From positions 1 to 36,029 of the forward strand of contig JASAOO010003283.1 of NCBI GenBank assembly GCA_030849075.1: 36,029 bases of DNA. The letters are read 5' to 3'. Below are positions 30,325 to 36,029 of the stretch, one piece after another. Under the pieces are notes generated by a model. The model did not search any database and was not told the DNA's origin. It saw nothing but the letters and a program-made list of their open reading frames with translations. The position numbers and the translations under genes are program-made. Positions within the stretch are counted from its first letter, which is position 1; each line of letters opens with the position of its first letter. The stretch is from Zelonia costaricensis (Eukaryota; Euglenozoa; Kinetoplastea; Trypanosomatida; Trypanosomatidae).

Positions 30325-32475
30325 CTACAGCAGCTGCGTCGCGGCCGCCAACAGCGCCTCCTGTCGGGCAGCGTCGGCCAGGGTCCACGGCTCGCTCGCG
30401 GGCACGAGGTCGATCACGACGGCCACCCCCGCACCAGCCGCCTCCGACAGCGCCATCGCGGCTCCCGACTCGGACGACGAGAGGAGTGTTCGCGTAGTGG
30501 AGACGCTTTCGTATGGGGACTTGTGCGCGGACGCGAGCGCCCCTCTCGTCGCGGACGGCGACACCACCGCCACACTAGCAGCAGCCGCAGCACCGGACCC
30601 CAGCCGCGCACTGTGCAAGGAGTGCGGCAGCGGCGCCATGGCGCCGGTGTAGGCGCCACTCAGCGACGAGGACGCCGCCGTCGTGATCGTGCACGTCGCG
30701 GAGTCCTTGCTGAAGTCGTTGTCATCGTGCACGTCACAGGGCCACGTCTCGACCGCGCGGCCGCAGAACTCGCACGTTGGCGCCTCCGCACCGCTCATAC
30801 TCGAGATACACGACAGCCCCGGGCGCGACGCAGGCGTCGATGCCCCCACCGGATGCGAAGCCGCATCCGACGCGCCGCTGTTGTGGGTCGCAGCCGCCAC
30901 GGCCGCCGCCGCGGCATACATCGTGGAGGCGGTCAAGGCGAGGAAAGAGGGCAGCGTCCGGACTTCGATGTCGTGCAAGTGCGTGAGCGGCAGCTGCTCC
31001 GCGGACCGCTGTGCCGGTGTCGGTGATGTGAATGATGTCGCTGGCGTCGCACACTCGTACCGCGACGCCGAGCTCGGGCCCCCCAGCGGACTGCGGCAGT
31101 CAAGCGCATCCGCGGCGGCCAGGACGGCTGCCGCGTTGGCGTGGCGAGCCGGGACGCAGTACACATCCGGCTGCTGCCCGTCCAAGGCCCACTGCGCACC
31201 GCGCTCTGTCCGCTTCACGGCACGCCAGTGACTTGCGCAGCACCAGTGGATGCGCAACGGCACGTGGGTGACGGCGTGTGTGGAGGCCGGCATGTGGGAC
31301 CGGGCACCGGTGAGCTGGGCGCCCGCTGCGTGAGCTGCGGCGCTGCCGTGAGGGTGCTGCTCGGGCACGGAGGTGGTGTTGACCGTCGCCGCCGGCTTCT
31401 CTCGTCCGTGTCGACTGCTCGCCGGAAACTCCGCCGTGACGCTGCCGCTGCGCGTCCACACTTCCGGCATGATCGGGGACTCGAAGCAGCTCGTCGTCGT
31501 TGCCGTTGTGGTGGGCAGCTGGAGGGGGCTCCGTGGGTCGTCAGAGAAGGTGCGAGTCAGGCGGTCGTAGCTGCGCAAGCTGATGGAGCCGCTGAAGCTG
31601 CCGCTGACGAAGACCGGCGACGTGAGCCGCGAGGTAGGCTGCGTCGCGGGCAGCCGGAGCGGCTCGGACACTTTTGATGGCGCGTGGTGCACGCTGCCGC
31701 GGCGAGGCACGCGCGTGGGCCGTGCAGCGTCACGGAGCCCATCTGGCACTGGCACCACACGGAGGACGCAGGGCGACGTCGGAGGTGCTGGCGATGTCGG
31801 ACGCTGGGCGCGAAGCCGGTGCGTCGCCGTGTCGAGAAACGAGGCGGCTGAGGTCGGTGCCGAGGCGTCGGAGTGGAAGTCGCTCGCCGGGGGCGAAGCC
31901 GCCTCCGCCGTGCTCGTGCTCGCATTGCCGTCCACGACCCGCACGAGACTCGCCGTTACGGCGGTGGTCGTCGTAGTGGCCAACGACGTCGTGCAGGGTG
32001 TGGCGTCGTCGGTGAGGTGGAGGCCAAGCATGGACGGGGTGACCTTCCCGGACGTGCCACTGTCGACCGCACTCTCGCTCGCCGTGCCTGTCCGCGTACC
32101 GCAGCGCCGGCCCCCCAGCCCGCCGTCCGGTAAGTTTGCCGGCATGCTGAACTGGGCAAGGTTACGAGGCATGGCGCTGCTCAGGTCAGAGTACGCGAAG
32201 GAGGTGTCGCGTGAGGCCGATGCCGTCGTCACGCTGCCCGTGAAGACGTCCGTGGACGTGCGCTGCGCGAGGCTGCTGCTTGCCTGGCCGCTCCTGCCAC
32301 TGCCACCGCCGCTGCTGACGATGCTAGCTTGGTGCCGGCTGCTGTGACTGGCGCCGGCGTTGTGGCTCGCTGTGTCGCTCGCGAACAGCATCAGTGGTGA
32401 CTCGTCGTCGACGAGAACGTGGGCTGCGACAGGGGCACCCTTGCCGCCGCGCGGCACGCGGAAGGAGCGCGACAT
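30325..32475 (-). CDS. Gene C: Ser/Thr/Ala-rich protein with a candidate zinc site, unknown function (716 aa)
   Basis: Not recognised. The ATG at 32475 (MSRSFRVPRG) is the first after either predicted splice acceptor, and coding-like composition starts there. The N-terminal half is largely disordered and Ser/Thr-rich. More ordered parts: HVLVDDESPLMLFAS (19-33); ASLVRVVDG (175-183); a Trp/Cys/Arg segment at 404-441 (WCCASHWRAVKRTERGAQWAL in two pieces, then DVYCVP); LTHLHDIEVRTLPSFLAL (497-514); and C568-x2-C571-x8-C580-x2-H583, inside CEFCGRAVETWPCDVH, which has the spacing of a small zinc knuckle. A poly-Ala stretch runs at 521-529. The C-terminal 20 residues form an Ala-rich helix ending TQLL. 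No signal peptide or membrane segment is seen. It is the most upstream of the three genes, with the retroposon downstream in the same sense. The zinc binding is inferred from spacing alone. Confidence 0.85.
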   Translation of the reverse strand: MSRSFRVPRGGKGAPVAAHVLVDDESPLMLFASDTASHNAGASHSSRHQASIVSSGGGSGRSGQASSSLAQRTSTDVFTGSVTTASASRDTSFAYSDLSSAMPRNLAQFSMPANLPDGGLGGRRCGTRTGTASESAVDSGTSGKVTPSMLGLHLTDDATPCTTSLATTTTTAVTASLVRVVDGNASTSTAEAASPPASDFHSDASAPTSAASFLDTATHRLRAQRPTSPAPPTSPCVLRVVPVPDGLRDAARPTRVPRRGSVHHAPSKVSEPLRLPATQPTSRLTSPVFVSGSFSGSISLRSYDRLTRTFSDDPRSPLQLPTTTATTTSCFESPIMPEVWTRSGSVTAEFPASSRHGREKPAATVNTTSVPEQHPHGSAAAHAAGAQLTGARSHMPASTHAVTHVPLRIHWCCASHWRAVKRTERGAQWALDGQQPDVYCVPARHANAAAVLAAADALDCRSPLGGPSSASRYECATPATSFTSPTPAQRSAEQLPLTHLHDIEVRTLPSFLALTASTMYAAAAAVAAATHNSGASDAASHPVGASTPASRPGLSCISSMSGAEAPTCEFCGRAVETWPCDVHDDNDFSKDSATCTITTAASSSLSGAYTGAMAPLPHSLHSARLGSGAAAAASVAVVSPSATRGALASAHKSPYESVSTTRTLLSSSESGAAMALSEAAGAGVAVVIDLVPASEPWTLADAARQEALLAAATQLL

Positions 32476-32494
32476 GCTTAAAGCTACACGACAC

Positions 32495-32531
32495 CTATGC
32501 GCGGCGTGTCGTGGAGGGGGAGAAGGAGATG
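32495..32531 (-). promoter_or_regulatory. Predicted spliced-leader acceptor of gene C (proximal)
   Basis: On the minus strand the tract CATCTCCTTCTCCCCCTCC (32531-32513) is followed by AG at 32496-32495. The 5' UTR would be only about 19 nt. Confidence 0.4.
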
Positions 32532-32588
32532 ACGGTGCCCCGACAGCGGATACGACGCGCGCGCGAGGGAGGGAGGGAGGGGGGGGGA

Positions 32589-32627
32589 CTTGATAAACAA
32601 GTGGAGGGGAGAGGGAAAGAGAGGCAG
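32589..32627 (-). promoter_or_regulatory. Alternative spliced-leader acceptor of gene C (distal)
   Basis: A second minus-strand polypyrimidine tract, CTGCCTCTCTTTCCCTCTCC (about 32627-32608, continuing CCTCCAC), is followed by AG at 32590-32589. It would give a 5' UTR of about 113 nt, a more usual length. Both sites could be used. Confidence 0.4.
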
Positions 32628-33361
32628 ACACACAGAGATGAAGGTAGACGAAGAAGGAGGATGGGGGGGGGGGCGGAGGTCCACGCCTGTGGGAACCGCC
32701 AGCAGTGTATGAGAACGTCAACGGCAATGCTGATGGGGGGAGGAGAAGGAAGGCGTACGCGACGGCAAAGCCGAATCGAACGGCGCTGAGATGAGAAAAA
32801 GAAGGAACCCGGCCGAGAAAGAGATGAAGAAAGAAAAAGCAACAACGCCACTGACGGCGAAATTGTGCTGATCGAGAGACCACGCACACGCACACGCACA
32901 CCCACTTGTTGGAGGCAACTCGCTCGCAGCCGAGAAGTACTGCGTCAGGCCAAAGCGGGGGGAGAGCCGCGAGAGGAAAGAGAGCACGCGGCAGGTGAAC
33001 AACAAAAGAAAAGAACGAGAGAGGGGGAGAGGAGGCGCGATGAAGTTGTCAACGCGCCAAGAGTCTACCCAAACTCGTGCAACGAAACGGAAGGACCGAC
33101 GACAGGTGGGGAGATGAAGAGGACGCGAAGAGAGGAAAAGTAAAAAACCGACAGAGAAAAAGATCGAAACCAGGACACGGGGTTGCAAAGTCGTCGACGG
33201 CGGAGACGTCGAGGAAGGAGAGGAAGGAGCCCTATGGAAGATGCGTGTCGGGGGGGAACAGTGGTTGTCAAGTAGACAGAGGGGCAGGTGGGCAGAGAGA
33301 CGAGGGGGGGTGGCCCATGCGTACACCGTGGCCGACGCAATAGACGTTGATGCCCAAGAAG

Positions 33362-33385
33362 ACACACACACACACACACACACAC
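33362..33385. repeat. (CA)n microsatellite
   Basis: About 12 pure CA units. Confidence 0.93.
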
Positions 33386-34526
33386 CTACACGGTCAAAGG
33401 TAAAACAGAAGATGACGAAATGTAAGAGAGCGCAGGCACTTCAGCGCAAACACGGCGTTCGAGAAGGTCGTCGATGAGATGCTGTGGCGGTTTAGGTATA
33501 TGGGTATAATGGGGGGTAACAGCGAGTGCAGCTCGAGAAGACCTTCCTGTGCTGTCGAATGCGTGTGCTTACTTTTCTTTTCGTTGTTGAGAAGAGAGAG
33601 CAATGAAGAAGTGTGTTTTTTCTTTTTTGGGGCGGGGAGATTGACGATGCTTTTTTTTCTTTCTCCCTATGTCTGCGTTCGAGTGATCCTGCGAAGGTGG
33701 GTGGGGAGGGGGGTATCGTGTTAGCCCTGCGCAACACTCAGACACTGCGCTGGATGAAGTGGGACAACTCACAACACGCAGAGGAGGGACCGAGATTCAG
33801 GCGAGTGTGGCGTGCGCTGGCAACTTGGAGAGTGCAAGGAGGAGGGAAAGAGAAACAGAGAGAGAGTTGCACGAAAAAACACCAGTGTGAAGAACTCGAC
33901 GCTCACACACACACACACAAACACACACGCGCAGACAGGCGAACGAAGAAAACAAAAAGAAGACACTTGTGCTGTTGAAGCGAGAGAAAGAAAAGGAAAG
34001 AAAGAGAGAGAGAGAGGGCGACCTCCTCGATGCAAAAACCACAAGTGAAGCCTGAAGAAACAAAGACGGAAGGAAGTGGGGCAAAAGATTAGAAATCAAT
34101 AGTCGATAGTCAATCGCCAAGAAGTCGAGTGAGTGAGTGAGTCAGCCAGAAGTGGTGAAAGAGGGAGGAGGAGGGGGAGGGGAAGCGATAGACACAGCAG
34201 ATTCTCTGACGAAATGGAGACGGAGAGGCCGAACCTGAAGCAAGGCAAGAGAAGAACCAAAGAAAAAAAGTGCGGCGTGTACGTGACAGGTCAACTGGCG
34301 TGATAAAAAAAAGGGGGAGGGAGGGGGGAAGGGGGCAGAAAATGAAACTGGCGCCACACACACAGACACACAGACACGAATGATGCGCTCTCCCACACGA
34401 CGCAGTCAGTCCCATACAAACAGAAATGCGGGGCCGGCGTTCCACAACGAGGTGCACGCGGCGCAAGACAGGAGGAGCCCAGTAGAGTCGCACGCAGAAA
34501 AGGTACGAGGGGAGGGGAAGAGGGGG

Positions 34527-34595
34527 CGTGTGTGTATGTGTGTATGTGCGTCTGTGTGTGTGAGTGTGTGTGTGTCTGTGTCTGTTTCTGTGTGA
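34527..34595. repeat. Imperfect (TG)n microsatellite
   Basis: About 68 bases of TG units with A, C and TT interruptions. Confidence 0.9.
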
Positions 34596-35277
34596 GTGAG
34601 CGGCGCACACGGCACTGCAGTGCTGCAAAATGCGTGTCACTCCACTCTGCACACTCCACCTCCTTTTGCTTTTATCCTTTCTTATTTTCTTCTGTTTGTG
34701 GAGCACCCGTTGTGAAAGAAGACACAAAAAAAAAGAGAATGAAGAAGTAACTTGAGCCGACTTTGTGTGACACTGTCACGGATTTCGGACCTTTGCTTTG
34801 GCTCTTGTGCGTATCCGCTCGGCTCGCACTTATTTTTCCTTTCTTTTCGCGCCGAGTTTTTTTTTTATCTTCTTTCTCTCTTCTCCTCTTCGCAGTCTTC
34901 TCCGACGCCCCCACTTTACGTGCTCGTCCTCCAGCTCCTACCAGCCGATCCGCCTATGCGGGCGTGTGCGTTGTTCTCTTTCTGTTCGGGAGCGCTGCAC
35001 GTCACTTTACGATGTGCAACTCAGCCGGTAAGAGAGAGAGAGGCGGGTGGGTCAACGTTCGAGGTTCTGGAGAAAGACAGAGAAAAGGGGGAGAAAATGG
35101 CGCAGCTCTGCGCAGTCGTCACACAAGAGACGCGTGTCACGAAGTTGAGATTTCAGTATTGCGTTGAATGGGATTGGAAGCACGGGCTACTTGCAGCTGC
35201 GACAGACACGAACAATGACGCACGCACGCATGTGCGCAGGATGCCAAGCTGGGAGTGAAGCGGGTGGAGAAGAAGGC

Positions 35278-35292
35278 GGGGGGGGGGGGGGG
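35278..35292 (+). repeat. Poly-G run next to an ambiguous base
   Basis: Fifteen consecutive G, then AAAG and an N at 35297. The N suggests unresolved sequence after the homopolymer. Confidence 0.85.
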
Positions 35293-36029
35293 AAAGNAAA
35301 GCGAAAACTCAAAGCGAGATCAGAGACTAGAAAGAAGGTGAAGAGCCGGACTCCTCTGTCACACTCGACGTCCTTTTTTTTTTTCTGCCCTTTACGAGCC
35401 AATCTGAACACACAATATAAGAAATGGGTTTTCAAAAGTGGAGAGAAAAGGAAGAGGGAAGGGGACACTGGACTTGTACTTCCTTGGCCTCTGTGCCTGC
35501 TCGGAGAATTCCTTTTGTGGGTCTTGCCGTGCTCTTCAGTCTCTTGGGCGACAACGTCACGGTGGTGAACCGTTGCCTTTGACGCAGACAAAGCACACAC
35601 ACACACAGCCAAACCACAAAGCAGCGAGGGGGAGAGAGAGGGGTGCGCAAGAAGGTACAAAAGAAAGGTGACCGGGAGAAACTCAACGAGATCGAGGCGC
35701 TCAGACACAAGAGAGAGAGAGCACAAAAGGGGCACGAGAATTCAATTCTAAAACACAAAGGCGGAAAAAAGGGGGAGAAAAAAACCGACCGTGGCGAGCA
35801 GGAAGAGGGGGATGCGGGAGAACGACGAGGAGGCTGTGTCTGGAGTATATGTGTGTGTGTGTGAGTGTGTGTATGCCTGTGAGCGCGCTTGAGTCTTTTT
35901 TTCTCTTTTCGATGGCGGTGTGAAACAATAAAAGGCAAGGAGAACGAGAGAGAGAGAGATCAGCGGAAGTGAAACTAGTGCAAGGATGGTGATGTGGCGG
36001 TGGCTGATGTGCACAAAACCCGAGGCACG

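Larger units (their letters stand above)
32628..36029. other. Gene-free region upstream of gene C
   Basis: No convincing gene. It should contain the 3' region of a further minus-strand gene beyond the right edge, if the polycistron continues. The plus strand is purine-rich except at 34770-34990, where it turns pyrimidine-rich (see findings). CA/TG tracts lie at 33362-33385, 33905-33930, 34527-34595 and 35848-35875, a poly-G run at 35278-35292 and an ambiguous base (N) at 35297. Confidence 0.6.

Noticed and set aside
32476..32901. An N-terminal extension of gene C to 32901
   Set aside because: It reads through CA/TG and polypyrimidine tracts and crosses both predicted splice acceptors. Composition changes at the ATG at 32475.

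Overview
The window looks like nuclear DNA of a trypanosomatid, most likely Leishmania or a close relative. Coding blocks are very GC-rich and intronless, and all lie on one strand. They are separated by long non-coding DNA packed with CA/TG microsatellites and polypyrimidine tracts. It also carries a short retroposon with the paired signature of Leishmania SIDER elements. The genus is inferred from these traits, not from a recognised marker gene.

Layout. All three convincing genes are on the minus strand, so transcription should run from high to low coordinates: gene C (32475 to 30325, 716 aa), gene B (22009 to 19391, 872 aa) and gene A (4515 to 1717, 932 aa). None is recognised. All three are predicted to be mostly disordered, rich in Ser, Ala, Pro and Thr, with short islands of Cys/His pairs, a few Trp/Arg-rich helices and an Ala-rich C-terminal helix. 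Upstream of each start there is a minus-strand polypyrimidine tract followed by AG, as expected for spliced-leader trans-splicing.

The gaps are unusual: about 14.9 kb between B and A, and about 8.3 kb between C and B. No credible gene is seen in them. The plus strand there is purine-rich, so its complement is pyrimidine-rich and short of stop codons; this creates long spurious minus-strand open frames. The gaps hold dozens of CA/TG tracts, G-runs able to form quadruplexes, two AT-rich islands and a few pyrimidine-rich patches of opposite polarity.

The best-supported non-genic feature is a SIDER-type retroposon at 26563-27066 (minus), downstream of gene C and in the same sense. Its 5' end can fold like the HDV-type ribozyme at the start of the related L1Tc retrotransposon: a perfect 8-bp P1, a P2, a nearly intact P3 and the GCTAAG core. 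A second copy of the signature follows, and an A11 tail ends the element. If gene C's 3' UTR reaches this far, the element is positioned to control that mRNA.

The three proteins may be distantly related: they share a C-terminal pattern and an RA(V/L)...W pattern. This is a tentative reading by eye.
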